From assembly GCF_000145235.1 (NCBI RefSeq), contig NC_014391.1, positions 5,154,001-5,218,000 of the forward strand: 64,000 nucleotides of DNA. Reading direction: 5' to 3'. Under the pieces are notes generated by a model. It did not search any database, had not been told where the DNA came from, and saw nothing but the letters and a program-made list of their open reading frames with translations. This document shows positions 17,596-24,487 of the stretch, in pieces. Position 1 is the stretch's first letter. Each line of letters opens with the position of its first letter. The stretch comes from Micromonospora aurantiaca ATCC 27029 (GTDB lineage: Bacteria > Actinomycetota > Actinomycetes > Mycobacteriales > Micromonosporaceae). The position numbers were made by a program, and so were the translations under genes.

Positions 17596-18549
17596 GTGCT
17601 GCACGTCGATCAGATCCGCGCCGTCACCTCGGCTGTTCCGGCGACACTGGCGGCGGGAGGCGAGGGCGCCCCGCCACCGTTCACCGTGACCCGGGTCCTC
17701 ACCGAGACCCGCCTGGACAGCTGGCTCACGCTGGGCATCGTCCTGGCCGCCGGCCTCTACCTCTACGGGGTGCACAGGCTGCGGCTGCGCGGCGACCGCT
17801 GGCCGGTCATCCGTACCGTGTCGTTCCTCGGCCCCGGCCTCGGCGGCATCGCCCTGGTCACGCTCACCGGCCTCGGCGCGTACGACACCGCCCTGCTCTC
17901 GGTGCACATGGTGCAGCACATGGTGCTGTCCATGATCGCGCCGATCTTCCTGGCGCTCGGCGCCCCGGTGACGCTGGCGCTGCGCACGCTGCCGGTGCGG
18001 CCCCGCAAGCGGCTGCTCGCGATCGTGCACAGCAAGGTGATCCGGATCTACAGCTTCCCGCTCGTGGCGTTCGCCATCTTCGTGGTGAACCCGTTCGCGC
18101 TGTACTTCACCGACCTCTACGAGTTCACGCTGCGCCACGAGTGGGCGCACGAACTGGTCCACGCGCACTTCATCGCCACCGGCTGCGTCTTCTTCTGGCC
18201 GCTGCTCGGCCTGGACCCGCTGCCCGGCCGCTGGCCGTACCCGGGGCGCGCGCTGCTCATGCTGCTCTCGGTGCCGTTCCACACCGTCCTCGGCCTGACC
18301 ATCATGCAGAGCACCACGCTGTTCGGCGGCGACTGGTACCCGTCGCTCAACCTGTCCTGGTCCGACCCCTGGAACGACCAGGTGGTCGCCGGCGGCATCC
18401 TGTGGGCCGGCGGCGAGTTCGTCAGCGTCACCATGCTCGCTGTCCTGGTCGTCCAGTGGGTCAAGCAGTCCGAGCGCGAGGCCCGCCGGCTCGACCGCGA
18501 GCTGGACCGCCAGGAGGCCCGCCAGCGCGCCGCGGAGGCGAGCACCTGA
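17596..18549 (+). CDS. Cytochrome c oxidase assembly protein, CtaG (caa3) type
   Basis: 317 residues with about seven membrane spans (first near 40-60). Conserved segments include SVHMVQHMVLSMIAPIFLALGAP, HEWAHELVHAHFIATGCVFFWPLLGLDP and TIMQSTTLFGGDWY. These place it in the caa3_CtaG family (PF09678), implicated in copper delivery to CuB. The His/Met-rich loops fit copper binding. It is divergent from ctaE, consistent with a shared respiratory role. The last 30 residues are a charged cytosolic helix. Confidence 0.9.
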   Translation: MLHVDQIRAVTSAVPATLAAGGEGAPPPFTVTRVLTETRLDSWLTLGIVLAAGLYLYGVHRLRLRGDRWPVIRTVSFLGPGLGGIALVTLTGLGAYDTALLSVHMVQHMVLSMIAPIFLALGAPVTLALRTLPVRPRKRLLAIVHSKVIRIYSFPLVAFAIFVVNPFALYFTDLYEFTLRHEWAHELVHAHFIATGCVFFWPLLGLDPLPGRWPYPGRALLMLLSVPFHTVLGLTIMQSTTLFGGDWYPSLNLSWSDPWNDQVVAGGILWAGGEFVSVTMLAVLVVQWVKQSEREARRLDRELDRQEARQRAAEAST

Positions 18550-18653
18550 CGGCACGTTCCGGGGTACGCCCCGAGCCCGCCGGGCGGGGCGACGGCCCGG
18601 ATGTGACGACCGCTACGATCAGCGGGCAGCTACGAGGTGGGAGCCACGTCACG

Positions 18654-19052
18654 ATGAGCGATCGTCTTTGCACCGTCCTGCTCTACAGCGACGACCCGAA
18701 GGTCCGCGACCGGATGCGGCTCGCCGTGGGCACCCGGCCGGCGCCCGGGATCGAGATCGAGTTCGTCGAGGCCGACGACTACAACGCCTGCATCCGGCTG
18801 GTCGACGACTACGAGATCGACCTGCTCCTGCTCGACGGCGAGGCGACCCCGGGCGGCGGCATCGGCATCGCCCGCCAGATCAAGGACGACCGGGACGACG
18901 CGCCGCCGACCTGCGTGGTGCTGGCTCGCGCCGCCGACCGCTGGCTGGCCGCGTACGCCGAGGTCGACGCCACGCTGACCCACCCGCTGGACCCGGTGGT
19001 CGCCGGCAGCACCGTGGCGGAGCTGCTGCGCCGCACCCACGCCGCGGCCTGA
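18654..19052 (+). CDS. Receiver-like (pseudo-response-regulator) protein
   Basis: 132 residues with a CheY-like fold and no output domain. The acidic pair D13-D14 (YSDDPKVRDR) and the central D61 (LLLLDGEATPGG) are kept. The switch Thr/Ser is Ala (VVLAR), and the invariant Lys of the KP motif is His (LTHPLDP, H110). Canonical phosphorylation switching is therefore doubtful. ATG 18654 is chosen over a GTG at 18603 because homology starts here. It lies between an oxidase assembly gene and trpD; the partner is unknown. Confidence 0.75.
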   Translation: MSDRLCTVLLYSDDPKVRDRMRLAVGTRPAPGIEIEFVEADDYNACIRLVDDYEIDLLLLDGEATPGGGIGIARQIKDDRDDAPPTCVVLARAADRWLAAYAEVDATLTHPLDPVVAGSTVAELLRRTHAAA

Positions 19053-19066
19053 CCCCTCCGGTCCTC

Positions 19067-19096
19067 GCGCGCCACGGCCACGCGGCCGTGGCGCGC
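19067..19096 (+). terminator. 13-bp hairpin between receiver gene and trpD
   Basis: Arms 19067-19079 and 19084-19096 are exact reverse complements (GCGCGCCACGGCC / GGCCGTGGCGCGC) around a 4-nt loop, 14 nt after the receiver stop. It suggests that trpD has its own promoter or is attenuated. Confidence 0.65.
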
Positions 19097-19133
19097 CCCA
19101 ACCGCATTCCTCACGCCGCTCGGGAGGCCCGCC

Positions 19134-20180
19134 ATGGGCGAACGGACCTGGCCGCTTCTGCTCAACGCGCTGCTGCGCGGCGAGGAGCTCTCCACCGCCG
19201 ACACCGCGTGGGCGATGGGCGAGATCATGGCCGGCTCGGCCACCCCGGCGCAGATCGCCGGGTTCGCCGTGGCGCTGCGCACCAAGGGTGAGACCCCCGC
19301 CGAGCTGGGCGGCCTGGTCGAGGCCATGCTGACCCGCGCGGTGCCGGTGCACCTGCCCGAGGACGTACGCGCGACCGCGCTGGACGTGGTCGGCACCGGC
19401 GGAGACCTCGCGCACACGGTGAACATCTCCACCATGGCGGCGCTGGTGGTCGCCGGGGCCGGGGTCCGCGTGGTCAAGCACGGCAACCGGGCCGCCTCCT
19501 CCTCGTGTGGCACCGCCGACGTGCTGGAGCAGCTCGGCGTACCCCTCGACCTGGCACCGGAGCAGGTGGCCCGCTGCGTCACCGAGGCCGGCATCGGCTT
19601 CTGCTTCGCCGCCCGCTTCCACCCCGGCATGCGCCACACCGGCCCGGTCCGGCGCGAGATCGGCGTACCCACCGCGTTCAACTTCCTCGGCCCGCTGACC
19701 AACCCGGCGCGGCCCCGCGCGGGCGCGGTGGGCTGCTTCGACAAGCGGATGGCCCCGGTGATGGCCGCCGTCTTCGCGGCCCGTGGCGACTCCGCGATCG
19801 TGGTACGCGGCGAGGACGGCCTGGACGAGTTCAGCACCGGCGCCCCCACCCGGGTCTGGGTGGCGCAGCAGGGCAGCGTCACCGAGGCCGTGCTGGACGC
19901 GACGGACCTCGGCGTGCCCCGGGCCACCCTGGCCGACCTGCGCGGCGGGGACGCGGTCTACAACGCCGACGTCGTCCGCCGCCTGCTCGCCGGTGAGACC
20001 GGCCCGGTGCGGGACGCGGTCCTGGTCAACGCCGCTGTCGCGCTTGCCACCCAGGGGCCGCTCGACGGCGATCTGCACGAGGTGCTGCGGGCCAATCTGG
20101 ACCGGGCCGCCGAGGCTGTCGACTCGGGCGCCGCCGCGGCCGCGCTGGAGCGCTGGCTCGAGGTGGCGCGCACCGCCTGA
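19134..20180 (+). CDS. trpD: Anthranilate phosphoribosyltransferase
   Basis: 348 residues, the usual length. It transfers phosphoribosyl from PRPP to anthranilate in tryptophan synthesis. Conserved PRPP and anthranilate sites are visible: DVVGTGGD, VKHGNRAASSSCGTAD, NFLGPLTNPARP and the acidic DGLDE. GGGAGG precedes the ATG by about 6 nt. It stands apart from other trp genes, as in Mycobacterium, where trpD also lies near ctaE/qcr (recall). Confidence 0.97.
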   Translation: MGERTWPLLLNALLRGEELSTADTAWAMGEIMAGSATPAQIAGFAVALRTKGETPAELGGLVEAMLTRAVPVHLPEDVRATALDVVGTGGDLAHTVNISTMAALVVAGAGVRVVKHGNRAASSSCGTADVLEQLGVPLDLAPEQVARCVTEAGIGFCFAARFHPGMRHTGPVRREIGVPTAFNFLGPLTNPARPRAGAVGCFDKRMAPVMAAVFAARGDSAIVVRGEDGLDEFSTGAPTRVWVAQQGSVTEAVLDATDLGVPRATLADLRGGDAVYNADVVRRLLAGETGPVRDAVLVNAAVALATQGPLDGDLHEVLRANLDRAAEAVDSGAAAAALERWLEVARTA

Positions 20181-20239
20181 CGGCGGCCTGGCGCGGGTGT
20201 TGTCGTACCCGCGTGCCAAACTACACGGGAGTTATTTTC

Positions 20240-20265
20240 CGTTTTCGGTCTTTCGTTTTCGGTCT
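20240..20265. repeat. Two copies of CGTTTTCGGTCT in an AT-richer patch
   Basis: The 12-mer occurs at 20240-20251 and again at 20254-20265 (14-nt period). It sits within the only clearly AT-rich patch of this gap, 60 nt upstream of the 69-aa zinc-ribbon gene. It could be part of that gene's promoter or operator. Confidence 0.55.
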
Positions 20266-20325
20266 CTGGTCCGCCGGCCGGCGTCTCACCGCCTGGGCCG
20301 GTGCCCGGAGCGAGAGGAGCCTCCC

Positions 20326-20535
20326 GTGTCTGACCGCGAGCTGCACTGTGACACCTGCGAGGGCGTCGTGCTGTTCGAGGCGCCGCCGTGCGGCGACGGG
20401 CACGGCGCCGACTGCCCGGAGCTGATCTGCACCGGTTGCGGCGCGGCAGTGGTGATCGCCACGTTCACGTTCCGCGAGACCCGCCTGGCGAGCCGCCGCA
20501 CACCCCGCCGGCCGTCCCACCCCCGGGCCGCCTGA
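20326..20535 (+). CDS. 69-aa zinc-ribbon-like protein
   Basis: Starts GTG 20326, 6-7 nt after GAGAGGAG. The protein reads SDRELHCDTCEGVVLFEAPP and then CPELICTGCG, so two CxxC knuckles (plus C and H between them) could hold zinc. The tail is basic (RRTPRRPSHPRAA). Short proteins of this kind are found in many actinobacteria, but I recognise no function. It sits alone between trpD and the repeat-filled gap. Confidence 0.7.
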   Translation: MSDRELHCDTCEGVVLFEAPPCGDGHGADCPELICTGCGAAVVIATFTFRETRLASRRTPRRPSHPRAA

Positions 20536-20593
20536 CCGCCGCTCCTTCCCCTCCGGCCATCCCGCCCTCCCGCCCTTCCGCCCGTCCGCGCGC

Positions 20594-20750
20594 CGCGCCT
20601 GTCCGCGCCTCTTTGCGCCCCCGCGCCTGTCCGCGCCTCTTTGCGCCTCCGCGCCTGTCCGCGCCTCTTTGCGCCCCCGCGCCTGTCCGCGCCTCTTTGC
20701 GCCTCCGCGCCTGTCCGCGCCTCTTGCGCCCTCGCGCCTCTTTGCGCCCC
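20594..20750. repeat. 28-bp tandem repeat array, about 5.6 copies
   Basis: Units start CGCGCCTGTCCGCGCCTC and end TTTGCGCCCC or TTTGCGCCTC. Copies lie at 20594, 20622, 20650 and 20678, with a 27-nt copy at 20706 and a partial copy from 20733. The C and T variants alternate, so the higher-order period is 56 bp, implying duplication of a two-unit block. Confidence 0.9.
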
Positions 20751-20832
20751 CGTGCCGCGCGCGGCCGCCCACCCTTCTCCACTCCGCCCCGCCCCACCCC
20801 ACCCCGCCCGCCAGCCCAACCGTCCGCCGCTC

Positions 20833-20891
20833 GTGATCAAGGAGTTTGTGTCCCCCACGGTCGCCCCGGTGGACCCAAACTCCTTGATCAC
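20833..20891. repeat. Palindromic element GTGATCAAGGAGTTTG (copy 1)
   Basis: The left arm 20833-20848 and right arm 20876-20891 are exact 16-bp reverse complements, and the interior is partly complementary (GTCCCCC / GGGTCC region). A second copy lies 43 bp away. Confidence 0.85.
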
Positions 20892-20934
20892 CGCTTGGTG
20901 GCCGGGGTGGCGAGGGCTCTCCCCGGCCGAACCG

Positions 20935-20994
20935 GTGATCAAGGGGTTTGTGTCATCGACGGCGCGCGAAAGTGCCTCAAACTCCTTGATCAAC
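20935..20994. repeat. Palindromic element GTGATCAAGGGGTTTG (copy 2)
   Basis: The left arm starts at 20935 and the right arm (CAAACTCCTTGATCAAC) ends at 20994. The arms pair with one or two mismatches and match those of copy 1. Loop sequences differ, which argues that the arms are the conserved unit. Confidence 0.8.
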
Positions 20995-21152
20995 GAGGCC
21001 GGGCCGGCGCGGGAGCGCACGGTGGCCGGCGCTCGCCTGGGCGGTCGGCGGTGCGCGTAAGGCGTGAGGGCGGGCGTCGGGCCTTCGGGCGTGAGTGTCG
21101 GCGCTGACCCGTCACGGCACCCGGCCTTGAACGCGGACAAGCGGTGGTGAGC

Positions 21153-21204
21153 GAGATCTTGGAAGGAAAGGGCCCCTATGAGGGCGCTTTCCTTCCAAGA
21201 TCTC
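21153..21204. repeat. Perfect 18-bp inverted repeat GAGATCTTGG...CCAAGATCTC
   Basis: Arms 21153-21170 and 21187-21204 are exact reverse complements. The centre GGCCCCTATGAGGGC continues the stem. A related element with 22 of 24 matching arm positions occurs inside the WG-repeat gene at 39446-39497. Confidence 0.9.
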
Positions 21205-21370
21205 CTGTGGTCCTGGCAAGTGGAACGGCGCTCCCGGTGAATGGAACGGCCCGGTGAGCGAGAACCCGGGTGGTGCGTGTCGGAGGTGGAGCGGGCACCA
21301 GGCCGACCGCACGGGCGGCGATCATGAGGTTGGCGGGGACAAAGAGGACCGCCAGCGCCGTCAACTTCAT
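21176..21370 (-). CDS. Possible small membrane protein (hypothetical, low confidence)
   Basis: A 64-residue frame beginning MKLTALAVLFVPANLMIAAR, with one convincing hydrophobic helix (residues 4-26). The first 27 or so codons have high GC3, as real genes here do, but codon bias fades after residue 32. The frame ends with TAG inside the palindrome at 21153-21204. No Shine-Dalgarno sequence precedes ATG 21370. It lies just downstream of ctaF on the same strand, so a small oxidase-associated peptide is possible but unproven. Confidence 0.3.
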   Translation of the reverse strand: MKLTALAVLFVPANLMIAARAVGLVPAPPPTRTTRVLAHRAVPFTGSAVPLARTTGDLGRKAPS

Positions 21371-21472
21371 GATCGACGGGGACGGGCGGAGGGCGGGAGG
21401 CGGAGGGTGGGGGAAAGCGGCAGGCCCGCCTCCCCCGGTGGGGGGGGTGGCGGGCCTGCGGCGGTGGGTCTG

Positions 21473-21901
21473 TCAGTGCTCGGCGGTACGGCGGGTGCCC
21501 GAGTAGTACTCGAACAGCAGCCCGCAGGTGGCGAGGACGACCGCCACCAGGCCCAGTCCCAGCAGCCAGAACTGCCAGAACACCAGGCCGAGACCGGCGA
21601 TCGCGGCGGCCAGCGCCAGCCCGAACGGCCAGTAGCTGCCAGGGCTGAAGAAGCCGACCTCACCGGCGCCGTCGGCGATCTCGCCGTCCGGCCGGTCCTC
21701 GGGGCGCAGGTCGATACGGCGGGAGACGAACCAGAAGAAGCCGCCGCACATCGCGCAGAGCAGGAAGGACAGCAGCAGCGCCACCGTGCCGATCCACTCG
21801 ACGTGACCGCCGCTGTCGGCGTACGTCCAGGCGCCGTAGAGGATCGTCGCGCCGAGGAGGAACGTGGCGATGGTCAGGAAGATCTTCCACTCGGTCTTCA
21901 T
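21473..21901 (-). CDS. ctaF: Cytochrome c oxidase subunit IV (actinobacterial)
   Basis: 142 residues starting MKTEWKIFLTIATFLLGATILYGAWTY, with four predicted membrane helices. It matches the actinobacterial COX4 family (subunit IV of aa3 oxidase, Rv2199c by recall). It starts 10 bp after the ctaC stop on the same strand and is almost certainly co-transcribed with it. Subunit I (ctaD) is not between or next to them. Confidence 0.93.
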   Translation of the reverse strand: MKTEWKIFLTIATFLLGATILYGAWTYADSGGHVEWIGTVALLLSFLLCAMCGGFFWFVSRRIDLRPEDRPDGEIADGAGEVGFFSPGSYWPFGLALAAAIAGLGLVFWQFWLLGLGLVAVVLATCGLLFEYYSGTRRTAEH

Positions 21902-21911
21902 GCCGGACCCC

Positions 21912-22883
21912 TCAGCTTCCCGCGCCGGCCGTCGCGTCGGACGGGTTGAAGTTGTTCACGTCGCGCCGGGTGTCGAACGGCTTCGTCTCGGTGGCGTACT
22001 CTTCCTCACCGATCGCGCCGAGCGCCTCCTGGGTCGACTTGCCGGCCTTCTTGGCCGCCAGGAACTGGTCGTACTTCTCCGGCGAGACGACCCGCAGCTC
22101 GAAGTTCATGAAGGCGTGGTAGCTGCCGCACAGCTCGGCGCAGCGGCCGACGAACGCGCCCTCCTGGTCGATGCTGGAGACCTCGAACGTGTTGCGCACG
22201 TTGCCCGGCATGACGTCCCGCTTGAACAGCAGCTCCGGCACCCAGAACGAGTGGATGACGTCACGGCTGGTCTCCTCGAAGCGGATCGAGCGGCCGCTGG
22301 GCAGCACCAGCACCGGGATGACCTCGCTGGTGCCGAGCACCGAGGCGACGGTGTTGGCCTCGGTGCCCTGGCCGTCGCGGTAGTTGAACTGCCAGTTCCA
22401 CTTGAACGCGACGACCTCGACGGTGACGTCCGGGTTCTTCGACTGCTTGTTCACGTCGGTCTGCACGACCGCCGTGTAGTAGAAGAGCACGGAGACCACG
22501 AGGATCGGCGCGATGGTGTAGAGGAACTCCATCGGCAGGTTGTAGCGGGTCTGCACCGGCAGCTCGTTGCCGCGCTTGCGGTAGCGGACCACGCACCAGA
22601 AGATCAGGCCCCACACGAACACGCCGACGGCGAGCGCCGCGATGCAGGACGCGATCCACAGGTCGTACATGCGGTGCGACTCGGGCGTGATGCCGCCCTG
22701 CGGCCAGCCGAACCCGCCGAACGCCTTACCGACGTCACAGCCGGTGAGCGAGACCAGCAGCGCCGCCGCGCCGAGACCGAGCCCGGCGATTCGACCAGCA
22801 CCACGCCGCCGGCGTCCACCGGCCCCCGGGGAAGCGCTGTGCCGTACGGCCGAGCGCCGTACCTCCGAACTCCTTGCGACCAC
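21912..22883 (-). CDS. ctaC: Cytochrome c oxidase subunit II (lipoprotein)
   Basis: 323 residues. An Arg-rich N-terminus and lipobox-like LVSLTGC point to lipidation. Two membrane spans follow (about 75-97 and 118-138), then a cupredoxin domain. The CuA site is complete: VIHSFWVPEL and CAELCGSYHAFM (two Cys, two His, Glu and Met). It takes electrons from QcrC. GTG start at 22883 faces the divergent cysteine desulfurase across 171 bp. Confidence 0.96.
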   Translation of the reverse strand: MVARSSEVRRSAVRHSASPGAGGRRRRGAGRIAGLGLGAAALLVSLTGCDVGKAFGGFGWPQGGITPESHRMYDLWIASCIAALAVGVFVWGLIFWCVVRYRKRGNELPVQTRYNLPMEFLYTIAPILVVSVLFYYTAVVQTDVNKQSKNPDVTVEVVAFKWNWQFNYRDGQGTEANTVASVLGTSEVIPVLVLPSGRSIRFEETSRDVIHSFWVPELLFKRDVMPGNVRNTFEVSSIDQEGAFVGRCAELCGSYHAFMNFELRVVSPEKYDQFLAAKKAGKSTQEALGAIGEEEYATETKPFDTRRDVNNFNPSDATAGAGS

Positions 22884-23040
22884 CTGGTCCTGCCTCCCTA
22901 GCGCGCCGCGGCGGTTGTTCTCCTTGACACCGACGGCAAAGGCGTCACCGACGGTCGCAGATTACTCGACCATGACCGGCCAGGCCGTCTTGGGGTCGCT
23001 GTCCACCCCCATCGGGGGGATCTTGGGCGTAACCGGGCGA

Positions 23041-23046
23041 TAGCGT
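23041..23046 (+). promoter_or_regulatory. -10 box of leaderless promoter (TAGCGT)
   Basis: TAGCGT ends 8 nt before ATG 23055. The intervening GGAGCCTC could also act as a very short leader. Confidence 0.45.
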
Positions 23047-23054
23047 GGAGCCTC

Positions 23055-24206
23055 ATGAGCGTCTCCCCGGTCTACCTGGACGCCGCCAGCGCGGCGCCGC
23101 TGCATCCGGTCGCGCGGCAGGCGATGCTGGCCGCACTGGACGACGGCTGGGCGGACCCGGCCCGGCTCTACTCGGCGGCCCGCCGGGCTCGCCAGCTCCT
23201 CGACGCCGCGCGCGAGGCCGCCGCGCAGACGCTCGGCGTCCGCGCCGACGAGCTGTCCTTCACCCCCAGCGGTACGGCGGCAGCGCACGCCGCCGTACTC
23301 GGAGGCCTGGCCGGGCGGCGGCGGGCCGGGGCGACGCTGGTGCACTCGGCGATCGAGCACTCGGCGGTGCTGCACGCCGCGGAGCGGCACACGGCAGGTG
23401 GCGGCGCGGCGGTGTCCGTACCCGTGGACCGGTCGGGCCGGGTGGACCTGGACGCCTGGGCGGCGGCGGTGGCCGCGCCCGGCGTGGCCCTCGCGGCGTT
23501 GATCGGGGCCAGTCACGAGGTGGGCACTGTGCAGCCGGTGCCCGCGGCGGCGGAGCTGTGCGCCGAGGCGGGCGTGCCGCTGTACGTGGACGCGGCGCAG
23601 CTGGCCGGGCGGGCGCCGCTGCCGTCGGGCTGGTCGGTGCTGACCGCCAGCGCGCACAAGTGGGGCGGACCGCCCGGTGTCGGACTGCTCGTGGTGCGCA
23701 AGGGCACCCGGTGGGAGTCGCCGTACCCGGCCGACGAGCGGGAGTCGGGGCGTACCCCCGGGGTGGTGAACCTGCCGGCGGTGGTCGCGGCGGCGGCGAG
23801 CCTGCGCGCGGCGGCGGCCGACGCGGCGGCGGAGGCGGCCCGGCTGGGTCCGCTTGTCGACCGGATCCGGGCGCGGGTGGCGGCCGAGGTGCCGGACGTG
23901 GAGGTGGTCGGCGACCCGGTGGACCGGTTGCCGCACCTGGTGACCTTCTCCTGCCTGTACGTCGACGGCGAGGCGTTGCTGCACGCGCTGGACCGGCGCG
24001 GGTTCGCGGTGTCCTCCGGCTCGTCGTGCACGTCGTCGACGTTGCGCCCGTCACACGTGCTGGAGGCGATGGGGGTGCTGTCGCACGGCAACGTGCGGGT
24101 GTCGCTGCACCGGGAGACCACCGAGGCGGACGTGGAGCGGTTCCTGGCCGAGCTGCCCGGGATCGTGGCGAACCTGCGGGCGGAGGCGGGGGTGACGGAC
24201 CTGTGA
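23055..24206 (+). CDS. Cysteine desulfurase (class V aminotransferase)
   Basis: 383 residues, a PLP enzyme taking sulfur from cysteine. The PLP lysine is in SAHKWGGPPGVG (about 206). The persulfide cysteine lies in the loop SSGSSCTSSTLRPSHVL, and IEHSAV and GASHEVGTVQPV match NifS/IscS-type active-site segments. The stop overlaps the TusA gene start, which argues that the persulfide passes to TusA for tRNA or cofactor thiolation. It is not next to a full isc or suf cluster, so it may not be the main Fe-S desulfurase. Confidence 0.92.
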   Translation: MSVSPVYLDAASAAPLHPVARQAMLAALDDGWADPARLYSAARRARQLLDAAREAAAQTLGVRADELSFTPSGTAAAHAAVLGGLAGRRRAGATLVHSAIEHSAVLHAAERHTAGGGAAVSVPVDRSGRVDLDAWAAAVAAPGVALAALIGASHEVGTVQPVPAAAELCAEAGVPLYVDAAQLAGRAPLPSGWSVLTASAHKWGGPPGVGLLVVRKGTRWESPYPADERESGRTPGVVNLPAVVAAAASLRAAAADAAAEAARLGPLVDRIRARVAAEVPDVEVVGDPVDRLPHLVTFSCLYVDGEALLHALDRRGFAVSSGSSCTSSTLRPSHVLEAMGVLSHGNVRVSLHRETTEADVERFLAELPGIVANLRAEAGVTDL

Positions 24207-24421
24207 GCGAGCCGGACGAGGTGCTGGACTGCCGGGGGCAGCGCTGCCCGCTACCGGTGATCAATCTCGCCCGGCTGGTGCCCGGCCTGCCGGCCGGCGC
24301 GGTGGTACGGGTGCTGGCCGACGATCCGGCGGCGGCGGTGGACATCCCGGCGTGGTGCCGGATGCGCGGCCACGAGTTCCTCGCCGAGCGCCCGGGGCCC
24401 GCCTACGACGTCCGGGTGTAA
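24203..24421 (+). CDS. TusA-family sulfurtransferase
   Basis: 72 residues, GTG start at 24203 overlapping the desulfurase stop (GTGA). DCRGQRCPLPVINLARL carries the family Cys-Pro signature at about residue 14, the persulfide carrier. The rest fits the two-layer TusA fold (GAVVRVLADDPAAAVDIPAWC). Together with the desulfurase it forms a two-step sulfur relay. Its TAA stop lies exactly at the first bases of the palindromic repeat 24419-24475. Confidence 0.92.
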   Translation: MSEPDEVLDCRGQRCPLPVINLARLVPGLPAGAVVRVLADDPAAAVDIPAWCRMRGHEFLAERPGPAYDVRV

Positions 24422-24475
24422 GGAAGGGCCCCTTCTTAACGCCTCAGGTAGAGGAAGGGGCCCTTCTTAACGCCG
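24419..24475. repeat. GAAGGGCCCCTTC double palindrome (copy A1)
   Basis: Two near-identical halves, each with a GAAGGG(G/C)CCCTTC palindrome followed by TTAACGCC, at 24419-24444 and 24450-24475. The first 27 nt are identical to 52589-52615. It fills the space between convergent tusA and the P-loop kinase, so it probably doubles as a bidirectional terminator. Its first three bases form the tusA stop codon. Confidence 0.9.
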
Positions 24476-24487
24476 GCCGACCGGCCG

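Larger units (their letters stand above)
20536..21472. other. Repeat-rich intergenic gap
   Basis: 937 bp between the zinc-ribbon gene and ctaF. It contains a 28-bp tandem array (20594-20750), two related hairpins (20833-20891 and 20935-20994), a long perfect palindrome (21153-21204), and a near-duplicate of TGGAACGGC...CCGGTGA at 21220-21256. A possible small membrane-protein gene lies on the minus strand (21176-21370). No conventional gene is supported. Confidence 0.75.

Noticed and set aside
20594..20750. 28-bp repeats considered as a CRISPR array
   Set aside because: Units are directly adjacent with no spacers and no cas genes are nearby; it is a tandem array.
23045..24421. A single 458-residue frame that could look like a desulfurase-TusA fusion
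   Set aside because: The desulfurase is read in another frame (23055-24206). Only the last 72 codons of this frame are real (TusA), so the two proteins overlap but are not fused.
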